This document shows, piece by piece, positions 17,437 to 25,080 of a stretch of DNA of 64,000 nucleotides. Source of the DNA: CAZUMW01 sp964621615 (GTDB taxonomy: Bacteria > Desulfobacterota > WTBG01 > CAIYCZ01 > CAIRTM01); contig CAZUMW010000018.1 in NCBI GenBank assembly GCA_964621615.1, positions 1-64,000 on the forward strand, written 5' to 3'. Position numbers and translations under genes: made by a program. Numbering within the stretch: position 1 is the first letter of the stretch; each line of letters starts with the position of its first letter. The notes under the pieces are model-generated. The model searched no databases and had not been told where the DNA came from. It worked only from the letters and a program-made list of their open reading frames with translations.

Positions 17437-19548
17437 TCAGATATCACAGGTCCCTGAAAAGCAGCCCTGCTGACGGAGCCGGTCGTTCATGTGCTCCTCA
17501 TCACTCTCCTCCTGCCCGTCCCCGAAGGACAGAGCCTGCTGCCGCCTGCTGCCGTAGCGGTAGATGGTGATTCCCTTGCACCTGAGCCGGTGCGCTTCGA
17601 GATATATATCCTTGACATCATCGATGGCTGACATGTGGGGGAGATTGACCGTTTTGGATACCGAATTGTCAGTATACTTTTGAAAAGCGGCCTGAATGCG
17701 CAGGTGCTGGTGCGGCTTCACGTCAAAGGTGGTTACAAAAACGCGCCTCAGCTCTTCGGGGACCGCACCCACCCGGCTTATGCTGCCCTGCTTTCTCACT
17801 GCGCTGATAATCTCCCTGGAGTACAAACCGCGGCTTTTGAGCTCCTGCTCAAACAGCGGGTGCATTTCAAACAGCTTTGTCCCCCCGAGCACGTTTCGGG
17901 TGAAGCTGAGCGAAAAAAGAGGCTCTATGCCGCTTGAGCAGCCCGCAATAATGCTGATGGTTCCCGTCGGGGCTATGGCATTGACCGTTGCGTTTCGAAG
18001 CTGATCATCATGCCGGGCGTAGGCTGAGGCCCGGAGATTCGGGAACGCGCCGCGCCGCGCCGCCAGCTTCCGCGACGCCTCAAGCGAGTGCTGACGGATA
18101 AACTTCATTATTTTTCGCGCCATCGTCTCGGCCTTTTTGTCAGTATAGGAAATGCCCATCCTGATAAGCATATCGGCGAACCCCATTACGCCGAGCCCTA
18201 CTTTCCGGTTGCGAGCGGTTATGTCTTGTATTTCAGGGAGCGGATATTTTGTGACATCAATGACATTATCCAGAAACCTGATCCCGCACCACACAGCCTC
18301 CCGAAGCCGTTTCCAGTCAACTGATTTTCCGCGCACCATCAACGACAGGTTTATCGAAGCGAGGTTGCAGCTCTCATAGGGCAGCAGCAGCACCTCGGAG
18401 CAGGGATTGGTAGCCCTGATGGAGCCCAGGCCGGGCGTTGGATTGCGCCGGTTGATTTCATCAAGAAAGATAAGCCCCGGATCCCCTGTGCGCCATGCCG
18501 CAAAGGCGATCATATCAAAAAGCGCCCGCGCCCGTATCGTGCGCACTGCCTTACCGGTAACCGGGGAGACAAGATCAAAAGAGCCGTTATTCTTTACGGC
18601 GCGGATAAAGCGGTCGGTAACCCCGACCGAGAGGTTGAAGTTTGCAAACTCCCCGTGCTGCAGCTTGGCCTCAACAAACTCGAAAATATCGGGGTGGTCA
18701 CATCGAAGAATCCCCATATTGGCGCCGCGCCGCTTGCCGCCCTGGATAATGACATCGGTTGTCTGGTTGAAAATACTCATAAAGGAAATCGGCCCTGAGG
18801 CGCGGCCCTTTGTTGTCGAAACCAGCTCGCCGCGGCCCCGGACAGGTGAAAAATCAAAGCCGGTTCCGCCGCCGGTCCGGTGAATAAGAGCCATGTTTTT
18901 AACTGTCTCAAAAATATCTTCAAGCGAGTCTTTAATCGGCAGCACAAAGCAGGCGGCCAGCTGCCCGATTGACGTGCCCGCGTTCATCAGCGTCGGCGAA
19001 TTGGGCAGAAAGTCGCCCCCGGTCATTTTGCGGAAAAAGAGCTCTTCCATCTCCCTGCGCTCCGACTCACTGCCGTAGCCAAGCTCAGCCCGGCTTACTG
19101 CGCGGGCCACCCGCCGGAACAGCTCGCCCGGCGTTTCTGTAACAAGGCCCCGGTCATCTCTGAGCAGGTAGCGCTTCTGAAGCACAAGCAGCGCATTAAG
19201 CGGCAGCTTTAAATCATCATCGACTCCGTAGGTGTATTTCGTATAGCGGATATCCTGGTGGGATTTGCGGTAAATAATATAGCTCTTTGCGACTGAGGAG
19301 TATCCCAGGTCGATCAGGCTGGTCTCAACAATATCCTGAATATGCTCGATCGTCGGGATGGAGCCGGAAAACTGCTCGGCTGTTTGCTGAAGCACGCGCC
19401 CGGTTACCTGTTCGGCAATGTCACGTGCCTTTTTTTCATCACCGGACGTGCTGCGGGCGGCAAGGAAAACGGCCCGCTCTATTTTTTTTGGTGAAAAGGC
19501 GGCGTGCGTACCGTCGCGCTTAGTGATTTTCTCAGGAAGGGGGTTCAT
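17437..19548 (-). CDS. nrdJ: Class II (adenosylcobalamin-dependent) ribonucleotide reductase
   Basis: The protein starts with an ATP-cone (ITKRDGTHAAFSPKKIERAV) and continues into the RNR barrel with GGTGFDFSPVRGRGE, GGKRRGANMGIL, NPCSEVLLLPYESCNLASIN (active-site Cys loop), GLGVMGFADML and APTGTISIIAGCSSGIEP. It ends in the redox-shuttle tail CFSGTC. It reduces ribonucleotides using adenosylcobalamin, needs no oxygen and is typical of anaerobes or facultative organisms. The longest frame begins at a TTG (19575), but the ATG at 19548 precedes the conserved start and is preferred; neither has a good ribosome-binding site. Confidence 0.94.
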   Translation of the reverse strand: MNPLPEKITKRDGTHAAFSPKKIERAVFLAARSTSGDEKKARDIAEQVTGRVLQQTAEQFSGSIPTIEHIQDIVETSLIDLGYSSVAKSYIIYRKSHQDIRYTKYTYGVDDDLKLPLNALLVLQKRYLLRDDRGLVTETPGELFRRVARAVSRAELGYGSESERREMEELFFRKMTGGDFLPNSPTLMNAGTSIGQLAACFVLPIKDSLEDIFETVKNMALIHRTGGGTGFDFSPVRGRGELVSTTKGRASGPISFMSIFNQTTDVIIQGGKRRGANMGILRCDHPDIFEFVEAKLQHGEFANFNLSVGVTDRFIRAVKNNGSFDLVSPVTGKAVRTIRARALFDMIAFAAWRTGDPGLIFLDEINRRNPTPGLGSIRATNPCSEVLLLPYESCNLASINLSLMVRGKSVDWKRLREAVWCGIRFLDNVIDVTKYPLPEIQDITARNRKVGLGVMGFADMLIRMGISYTDKKAETMARKIMKFIRQHSLEASRKLAARRGAFPNLRASAYARHDDQLRNATVNAIAPTGTISIIAGCSSGIEPLFSLSFTRNVLGGTKLFEMHPLFEQELKSRGLYSREIISAVRKQGSISRVGAVPEELRRVFVTTFDVKPHQHLRIQAAFQKYTDNSVSKTVNLPHMSAIDDVKDIYLEAHRLRCKGITIYRYGSRRQQALSFGDGQEESDEEHMNDRLRQQGCFSGTCDI

Positions 19549-19705
19549 GCATGCCCAATCTGCCACAGAGAGCAATGTGCCTGTAACAAAAAAATGCCGG
19601 GAGGCGATTCTGTTGTCATGTGCGCAGTATAGGGAAAACGCATATCAAGGTCAAGGCAAAATGCCCTACCCTGAGGGATGTGACACAATCAGCGTATACA
19701 ATTCA

Positions 19706-20266
19706 CTATGTATAGGAAGGCAGGCGGTCGCCCGGCACATCGTGCAGCGCCGGATGAGCGCTATCCTTGGGGGACACAACGGGATCATCGACAGGCCAGT
19801 CAATCCCGATCGCAGGGTCATTCCACATAATGCCCCGGTCATCTTCGGGGTGATAAAACTCCGTGCACTTGTAGCAAAAATGAGCGGTCTCGCTCAAAAC
19901 GCAAAACCCGTGCGCAAACCCCTCGGGAATAAACATCTGGCGCTTGTTGTCGCCTGAAAGAAGCTGGCCCGTCCATTTCCCGAACGTGGGTGAGCCCCTG
20001 CGTATATCCACTGCCACATCAAAGACTTCACCAAGGGGGACAAACACAAGCTTTGCCTGCGGAAAAGCGTGCTGAAAGTGCATGCCCCGAAGCACCCCTC
20101 TGCACGACTGAGAATAATTATCCTGCACAAACACGCGACTTATTCCGGCACGGTCATATTTTTGCTTATTATACTGCTCCATAAAAAAGCCCCGGCTGTC
20201 CTCGAACACATCCGGCTCTACCAGAAGCACGTCAGGCAATGCGGTGTTCAGAACCTTCAGCGCCAT
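19706..20266 (-). CDS. rfbC: dTDP-4-dehydrorhamnose 3,5-epimerase
   Basis: The cupin-fold protein carries DVFEDSRGFFMEQYN, the QDNYSQSCRGVLRGMHFQ segment with the catalytic His, VAVDIRRGSPTFG and IPEGFAHGFCVLSE. All match RmlC/RfbC, which epimerises C3 and C5 of dTDP-4-keto-6-deoxyglucose on the way to dTDP-L-rhamnose. AGGAGG lies 9 bases before the ATG at 20266; the ATG at 20275 abuts it and is rejected. The start sits inside the 3' end of rfbA (35-base overlap), so translation is probably coupled. rfbB and rfbD are not nearby. Confidence 0.95.
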   Translation of the reverse strand: MALKVLNTALPDVLLVEPDVFEDSRGFFMEQYNKQKYDRAGISRVFVQDNYSQSCRGVLRGMHFQHAFPQAKLVFVPLGEVFDVAVDIRRGSPTFGKWTGQLLSGDNKRQMFIPEGFAHGFCVLSETAHFCYKCTEFYHPEDDRGIMWNDPAIGIDWPVDDPVVSPKDSAHPALHDVPGDRLPSYT

Positions 20267-21146
20267 TGTCCTCATCCTCCTCGCGTGCGATAATAGTATG
20301 GAGATATTGACCGTAGGAGCTGCTGTTCATTTTAACGGCAAGCTCCCTGAGCTGCTCCCTGCCGATATAGCCCATATTATAGGCGATTTCCTCTATACAC
20401 GATATTTTGAGGCCCTGCCGGGCTTCTATGGCTTCGACAAATGTGGCAGCCTGCTGAAGCGACTCATGCGTTCCGGTATCAAGCCAGGCAAGCCCCCTTC
20501 CCAGCAGCTCAACCCGCAGCTGGCCGCGCTGCAGATAGGTGCTGTTGACATCGGTTATTTCAAGCTCGCCGCGGGCGGACGGAACAATGCTTTGTGCAAT
20601 ATCGACAACCTGATTGTCATAAAAATAAATACCGGGCACGGCGTGCCGCGACCTGGGGTTTTTCGGCTTTTCCTGGATGCCGGTAACGGTACCGTGCCGG
20701 TCAAATGTGACAACCCCGTAGCGCCAGGGGTCGGTAACCGGATAGCCGAATATCAGCCCGCCCGTCTCAAGCTGCGCAGCCCGCTTAAGGGTTGCAGGGA
20801 ATCCGTGGCCGTAAAATATATTATCGCCCAGCATGAGACAGACCGGATCGGCGCCGATGAAATCCCTTCCGATGATAAAGGCCTGAGCGATGCCCTCGGG
20901 GCGGGGCTGCTCCCGGTATGACAGCCGGAGGCCCAGCTGAGTCCCGTCTCCGAACAGATAGCTGAATTTGGGAAGGTCTTCCGGAGTGGAAATAATAAGG
21001 ATTTCCCGGATGCCTGCAAGCATCAGCACTGAAAGCGGGTAGTAGATAAGCGGCTTGTCGTACACCGGCAAAAGCTGTTTGCACACGGCATAGGTAACAG
21101 GATACAATCTGGTGCCGGATCCCCCAGCAAGGATAATCCCCTTCAT
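20232..21146 (-). CDS. rfbA: Glucose-1-phosphate thymidylyltransferase
   Basis: A full-length RmlA/RfbA: MKGIILAGGSGTRLYPVT is the nucleotide-binding loop, followed by QLLPVYDKPLIYYPLS, LMLGDNIFYG (metal-binding Asp), GLAWLDTGTHESL and IEEIAYNMGYI. It makes dTDP-glucose from dTTP and glucose-1-phosphate, the first step to dTDP-rhamnose and other deoxysugars. An in-frame start 48 bases upstream exists, but the ATG at 21146 has GGAGG 7 bases ahead and begins the conserved motif. Divergent from carD. Confidence 0.95.
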   Translation of the reverse strand: MKGIILAGGSGTRLYPVTYAVCKQLLPVYDKPLIYYPLSVLMLAGIREILIISTPEDLPKFSYLFGDGTQLGLRLSYREQPRPEGIAQAFIIGRDFIGADPVCLMLGDNIFYGHGFPATLKRAAQLETGGLIFGYPVTDPWRYGVVTFDRHGTVTGIQEKPKNPRSRHAVPGIYFYDNQVVDIAQSIVPSARGELEITDVNSTYLQRGQLRVELLGRGLAWLDTGTHESLQQAATFVEAIEARQGLKISCIEEIAYNMGYIGREQLRELAVKMNSSSYGQYLHTIIAREEDEDNGAEGSEHRIA

Positions 21147-21263
21147 GGCGCGCCTCCCTGAACAACTGTTTCCGCCGTAAAAACCGGCTGACACCTGTTA
21201 TGACGGCTAACCTTATCATAAAAAAAAGCACCGGAGAAGAACTTTATTCACAGAATAAAATAA

Positions 21264-21292
21264 TTGTTTTTAATAGGCAAATTTGATATACT
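21264..21292 (+). promoter_or_regulatory. Probable promoter of carD
   Basis: TTGTTT (21264-21269), a 17-base spacer and TATACT (21287-21292) lie in the AT-rich region between rfbA and carD, 82 bases before the carD start. It fits a housekeeping promoter with an untranslated leader. Confidence 0.6.
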
Positions 21293-21373
21293 AAATATAT
21301 TATTCAAACGGGGGGAAGTTTTATTTTTTCTGTTTTTCACTTTTTTTGTCTTTTTAGCAGGAGGGGAACACCT

Positions 21374-21868
21374 ATGGCATCAACATTCAATATCGGTGAT
21401 ATGGCGGTTTATCCGACTCACGGGGTAGGTGTGATTGAGGGGATTGAAAAAAAGCAGATTTCGGACAAAAATCAGAAATTTTATATCATGCGGATTCTGG
21501 GAAACGATATGACCATAATGGTCCCCACGGACAAGGCAACCGAGGTCGGGCTTCGCGGCATTATCACGGATAAAGAAGCAAGCAAAGTCTACAAGATCCT
21601 GAAAGACAAAAAAGATCACCCCCAGGACAACCAGACCTGGAACCGGCGCTATCGCGAATATATGGACCGCATTAAAACGGGCTCTGTATATGAAATTGCA
21701 TCGGTGCTGCGTGATCTGTTTCTGCTCAAGGTTGGAAAAGACCTGTCATTCGGCGAAAAGCGCATGCTTGACATTGCGAAAAGCCTCCTGGTAAAAGAGC
21801 TTTCCCTGGCGCAGGATATCCCGGAAGATAACATCGAGAAAAACATCGAATCGATTTTTGAGCACTGA
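21374..21868 (+). CDS. carD: CarD/CdnL-family RNA polymerase-binding regulator
   Basis: The 164-residue protein has the N-terminal RNA-polymerase-interaction domain (FNIGDMAVYPTHGVGVIEGIE, Tudor-like and shared with Mfd) and the helical DNA-binding C-terminus with WNRRYREYMDRIKTG and LSFGEKRMLDIAKSLLVKEL. CarD/CdnL binds the polymerase beta subunit and stabilises open complexes at many promoters. GGAGG lies before the ATG. The neighbouring order carD-ispD-ispF-cysS is common in Deltaproteobacteria. A hairpin terminator follows, although ispD starts only 83 bases downstream. Confidence 0.94.
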   Translation: MASTFNIGDMAVYPTHGVGVIEGIEKKQISDKNQKFYIMRILGNDMTIMVPTDKATEVGLRGIITDKEASKVYKILKDKKDHPQDNQTWNRRYREYMDRIKTGSVYEIASVLRDLFLLKVGKDLSFGEKRMLDIAKSLLVKELSLAQDIPEDNIEKNIESIFEH

Positions 21869-21894
21869 GTACCGGTACTGTGTCCGCGTATGAC

Positions 21895-21930
21895 CAGGCA
21901 GGTTTTTTCCTAAACCTGCCTGTTTTTTTT
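21895..21930 (+). terminator. Rho-independent terminator after carD
   Basis: CAGGCAGG (21895-21902) and CCTGCCTG (21915-21922) form a perfect 8-bp stem with a 12-base loop, followed by eight T residues. It should end most carD transcripts before ispD. Confidence 0.88.
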
Positions 21931-21951
21931 CATCCATAAGGATACCCGCTC

Positions 21952-22734
21952 ATGGAGCCTCGATTGCACAGCCAGACAAACAGCACCCGGGCAGCGGCAA
22001 TAATACCGGCAGCCGGAACCGGGGAGCGCATGGGACTTTCGTGCAAAAAGCCCTACATCCCGCTGTGCGGCGAGCCGCTTCTTGTACACACCCTGAGAGC
22101 CTTTATACGGGTCCCGGAAATCGGCTGTATCATTATTGCGGTGTTTCCGGGAGAGGAGCAGCTGTGCCGCGAAAAAATAGTCTCACACCTTCCCCGGCGT
22201 GATGGTATTATTGTGGTTCCCGGCGGCGGCACCCGTCAGGAATCGGTTCGCAGCGCTCTTTCCCGGGTGCCCGACGACTGCAGAATGGTGATGATCCATG
22301 ACGGCGCACGGCCGATGATCTCCGAACAGATCATCTCTGCGGCTTTGCGCGAAACCCTGGAAAAGCAGGCGACGACGGCTGCGGTAACCGTCAAAGACAC
22401 CACAGCGGTCGTTTCGGACAGCGGGATGACCATAGCGGAGACCCTGCCCAGGGAAAAGCTGATATCCATTCAGACCCCGCAAACATTCATAAAAGAAATC
22501 GTTGTCCGGGCTCACGAGCGGGCTGAAGCAGAGGGGTTTTCAGGTACGGACGATGCATCCCTTGTCAGCCGCCTGGGCCTTCCGGTGTTTATTGTCACAG
22601 GCTCACACACCAACATAAAAATTACAACCCGTGAGGATCTGCTGTTTGCTGAAATGCTTCTCGGCAGGCGACAGGATGAGCTCAGCAGCGATAGGCCGGC
22701 TGCGGGGGAACGCCCGCTTTCCGGCGATGTGTAG
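21952..22734 (+). CDS. ispD: 2-C-methyl-D-erythritol 4-phosphate cytidylyltransferase
   Basis: IspD transfers CMP from CTP to MEP in the non-mevalonate isoprenoid pathway. The sequence has the nucleotidyltransferase loop IIPAAGTGERMGLSCKKPYI, the VPGGGTRQESVRSAL motif, MIHDGARPMIS, and IQTPQTFIKE. At 260 residues it is slightly longer than the usual 230 because of a short tail at each end. It directly precedes ispF, the enzyme two steps later. Confidence 0.95.
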   Translation: MEPRLHSQTNSTRAAAIIPAAGTGERMGLSCKKPYIPLCGEPLLVHTLRAFIRVPEIGCIIIAVFPGEEQLCREKIVSHLPRRDGIIVVPGGGTRQESVRSALSRVPDDCRMVMIHDGARPMISEQIISAALRETLEKQATTAAVTVKDTTAVVSDSGMTIAETLPREKLISIQTPQTFIKEIVVRAHERAEAEGFSGTDDASLVSRLGLPVFIVTGSHTNIKITTREDLLFAEMLLGRRQDELSSDRPAAGERPLSGDV

Positions 22735-22772
22735 CTGTCTCACCGCCGGGGAAAAAAGGAAAGGAGCGCTAC

Positions 22773-23267
22773 ATGCGGATCGGCATTGGATATGACGTTC
22801 ACCGGCTGGTAAGCGGCAGGAGCCTGGTGCTCGGCGGCTGCACCATCCCCTTTGAGCGCGGCCTCGAGGGGCACTCCGACGCAGACGTGCTCCTGCACGC
22901 AATCGGCGATGCGGTGCTGGGCGCATCAGGGCTGGGAGATATCGGCAGGCATTTCCCGGATACGGATCAGCGCTACCGGGATATTTCAAGCTGTGTGCTT
23001 CTTGAGCGAATCGCAGAGCGTGCCCGAGGCCTCGGGCTGGCCTGCGCTAACGTCGATTCGGTTATCGTCGCTCAGCGCCCGCGGCTTGCTCCCTACATCG
23101 AGCGCATGCAGGCGCATATCGCACGCTGCCTTTCCATAGATCCGGCACAGGTAAATGTAAAGGCAACAACCACCGAGGGCCTTGGCCCTGAGGGAAGCGG
23201 AGAGGCCATTTCTGCACAGGCTGTTGTTCTTCTGCAAAAAATATCAAACGTGTCCAAAACAAATTAA
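22773..23267 (+). CDS. ispF: 2-C-methyl-D-erythritol 2,4-cyclodiphosphate synthase
   Basis: Full-length IspF: MRIGIGYDVHRL gives the Asp-x-His zinc ligands, GHSDADVLLHAIGDAVLGA the third His and the substrate loop, GDIGRHFPDTD the flexible loop, and KATTTEGLGPEGSGEAISAQAV the C-terminal CDP-binding segment. It cyclises CDP-ME 2-phosphate to MEcPP. AAAGGAG precedes the ATG. The last codons lie inside the left end of the inverted-repeat element that follows. Confidence 0.96.
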   Translation: MRIGIGYDVHRLVSGRSLVLGGCTIPFERGLEGHSDADVLLHAIGDAVLGASGLGDIGRHFPDTDQRYRDISSCVLLERIAERARGLGLACANVDSVIVAQRPRLAPYIERMQAHIARCLSIDPAQVNVKATTTEGLGPEGSGEAISAQAVVLLQKISNVSKTN

Positions 23268-23517
23268 ATCATTGAGCAAAAGCCGGTTCGGGCGGGTCTC
23301 TGCGCAGCCTCCGCCATATGAAACCTCACTTCATGGACGGCCCGCTGCTGCTCAATAAAATATGTGACAGGCGCAGGGATTGCCCCGGGCAGCTCTTTCC
23401 GCCGGGCCGTGTGTGTGCTGACGTTTAACGGCACATGCCGTTCCATAGCCTTTTCACTTGTTGCGGGGGCATTGCAGAGCCCCGCCCGAACCGGCTTCAT
23501 TACATTATTTTGGACAC
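23250..23517. repeat. 268-bp imperfect inverted-repeat element between ispF and cysS
   Basis: The 23-base segment at 23281-23303 recurs as its reverse complement at 23474-23496 with one mismatch. Outer ends GTGTCCAAAAC (23250-23260) and ATTTTGGACAC (23507-23517) also pair, 10 of 11 bases. Weaker similarity continues inward from both arms (CCTCCGCCATATGAAA against CCCCCGCAACAAGTGAAA). The left outer end, extended leftward as 23243-23268, has a 24/26 match at 7164-7189. It looks like a small palindromic or MITE-like element; it fills the whole 314-base gap and supplies the ispF stop codon. A -10-like TATAAT for cysS sits just outside it at 23529-23534. Confidence 0.7.
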
Positions 23518-23581
23518 CAGTGAAAAAATATAATACACTATTTTTATAATACGCGAGCTCATTTCTCAAAGGATCGCTCCA

Positions 23582-25060
23582 ATGGCACTGAAAATCTACA
23601 ATACCATGAAACGGCACAAAGAGGATTTCGTCCCGCTGAAGCCGGGGAAGGTCGGCATGTACGCGTGCGGGGTAACCGTGTATGACTTTTCCCATATCGG
23701 CCACGCGCGGGCAATTGTTGTTTTCGACGCTATTCAGCGCTATCTCCGGCACCGGGGATATGAGGTGACCTACGTGCGCAATTACACGGATATTGATGAT
23801 AAAATCATCAGGCGCGCACATGAGGAATCCGTTCCCTTCAGTGAAATATCAGAGCGCTTCATAAAGGAATTCGATACCGATATGGATGCTCTCGGAGTCG
23901 AGCCGCCAACGCATCAGCCGCGCGCCACCGAGCACATTTCCGACATGATTGCCATGATATCGACGCTGATCGAAAAACAGCACGCCTATGAAATAGACGG
24001 GGACATTTATTTTGACGTGAGCAGCTTCGCCGGATACGGAAAGCTTTCCGGGAAAAACATAGACGATCTGCAGTCCGGCGCCCGCATAGAGGTTGACGAG
24101 CGCAAAAAAAACCCCCTTGACTTCGCCTTGTGGAAAAAAAGCAAGCAGGGCGAGCCGTTCTGGGAAAGCCCCTGGGGCAAAGGGCGTCCCGGCTGGCATA
24201 TTGAATGCTCCGTGATGAGCCATAAATATCTGGGGGCGCCGTTTGACATCCACGGCGGGGGGTCGGATCTCATTTTTCCGCACCACGAAAACGAAATAGC
24301 GCAGGCAGAGTGCGCGACCGGAACCGCTTTTGCGCGCTACTGGGTGCACAACGGATTTGTCAACATCAATCAGGAAAAGATGTCAAAATCACTCAAAAAC
24401 TTTTTCACGATCCGCGATGTTCTCAAGACGTGCCACCCCGAAACCCTGCGCCTTTTTCTGCTGTCGCATCATTACCGCAGCCCGGTTGACTTCTGCGATG
24501 AAAATATGCGCACCGCGCAAATGAGCCTCGACCGGTTCTATACAATCCTGCACGACGTGCAGCAGCTTGACAAAGCGGGCGCCTGGACAGAGCATGGAGA
24601 CCGCGAGGAAAACCCTGTTCTGAACGAGCTCACGGCATTCCCCGATAAGTTCACCGAGGCGCTTGATGACGATTTCAATACCGCGGCCGCGCTCGGCCGC
24701 CTGCACTCTCTGGCAAAAACGATAAACGGCCTTATTGATCTGAAAAAGAAAAATCCGTCACTGCAGATATCCAGGGATTTTCCTGTTCATGTGCGGCGGG
24801 TTTTTGAAGCGGCCGGCAGCGTCCTTGGCATTTTCAAGCAGGACCCCGCGCAGTACTTTGAGCAGCATATGCAAGAGGGAATCAGCGCAAGCGATATATC
24901 CGCAGAGGACATACAAGCGCTTATCGATGAGCGGACAGCCGCCCGGAAAAACAAAGACTGGCAAAAAGCGGACGACATCAGAGACCGGCTCGCCGCTCAC
25001 GGAGTTATCCTTAAAGACAGTCCGCAGGGCACCCGGTGGAGCTTCAGGAAAGGCAGCTGA
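23582..25060 (+). CDS. cysS: Cysteinyl-tRNA synthetase
   Basis: Class I synthetase with all signatures: the zinc-binding Cys in YACGVTVYDFSHIGHAR (HIGH motif), WHIECSVMSHKYLG, DIHGGGSDLIFPHHENEIAQ and KMSKSLKNFF (KMSKS). At 492 residues the length is normal. It charges tRNA-Cys in the cytoplasm. The ATG at 23582 begins MALKIYNTMKRHKEDF, the usual family start. A long AT-rich leader with a TATAAT at 23529 precedes it. Confidence 0.97.
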   Translation: MALKIYNTMKRHKEDFVPLKPGKVGMYACGVTVYDFSHIGHARAIVVFDAIQRYLRHRGYEVTYVRNYTDIDDKIIRRAHEESVPFSEISERFIKEFDTDMDALGVEPPTHQPRATEHISDMIAMISTLIEKQHAYEIDGDIYFDVSSFAGYGKLSGKNIDDLQSGARIEVDERKKNPLDFALWKKSKQGEPFWESPWGKGRPGWHIECSVMSHKYLGAPFDIHGGGSDLIFPHHENEIAQAECATGTAFARYWVHNGFVNINQEKMSKSLKNFFTIRDVLKTCHPETLRLFLLSHHYRSPVDFCDENMRTAQMSLDRFYTILHDVQQLDKAGAWTEHGDREENPVLNELTAFPDKFTEALDDDFNTAAALGRLHSLAKTINGLIDLKKKNPSLQISRDFPVHVRRVFEAAGSVLGIFKQDPAQYFEQHMQEGISASDISAEDIQALIDERTAARKNKDWQKADDIRDRLAAHGVILKDSPQGTRWSFRKGS

Positions 25061-25080
25061 TCCTGCCTGCTGTTTACCAT

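Noticed and set aside
23264..23821. 185-residue minus-strand frame across the ispF-cysS gap
   Set aside because: It overlaps the conserved cysS N-terminus and the inverted-repeat element; the apparent protein repeats come from the palindrome arms.
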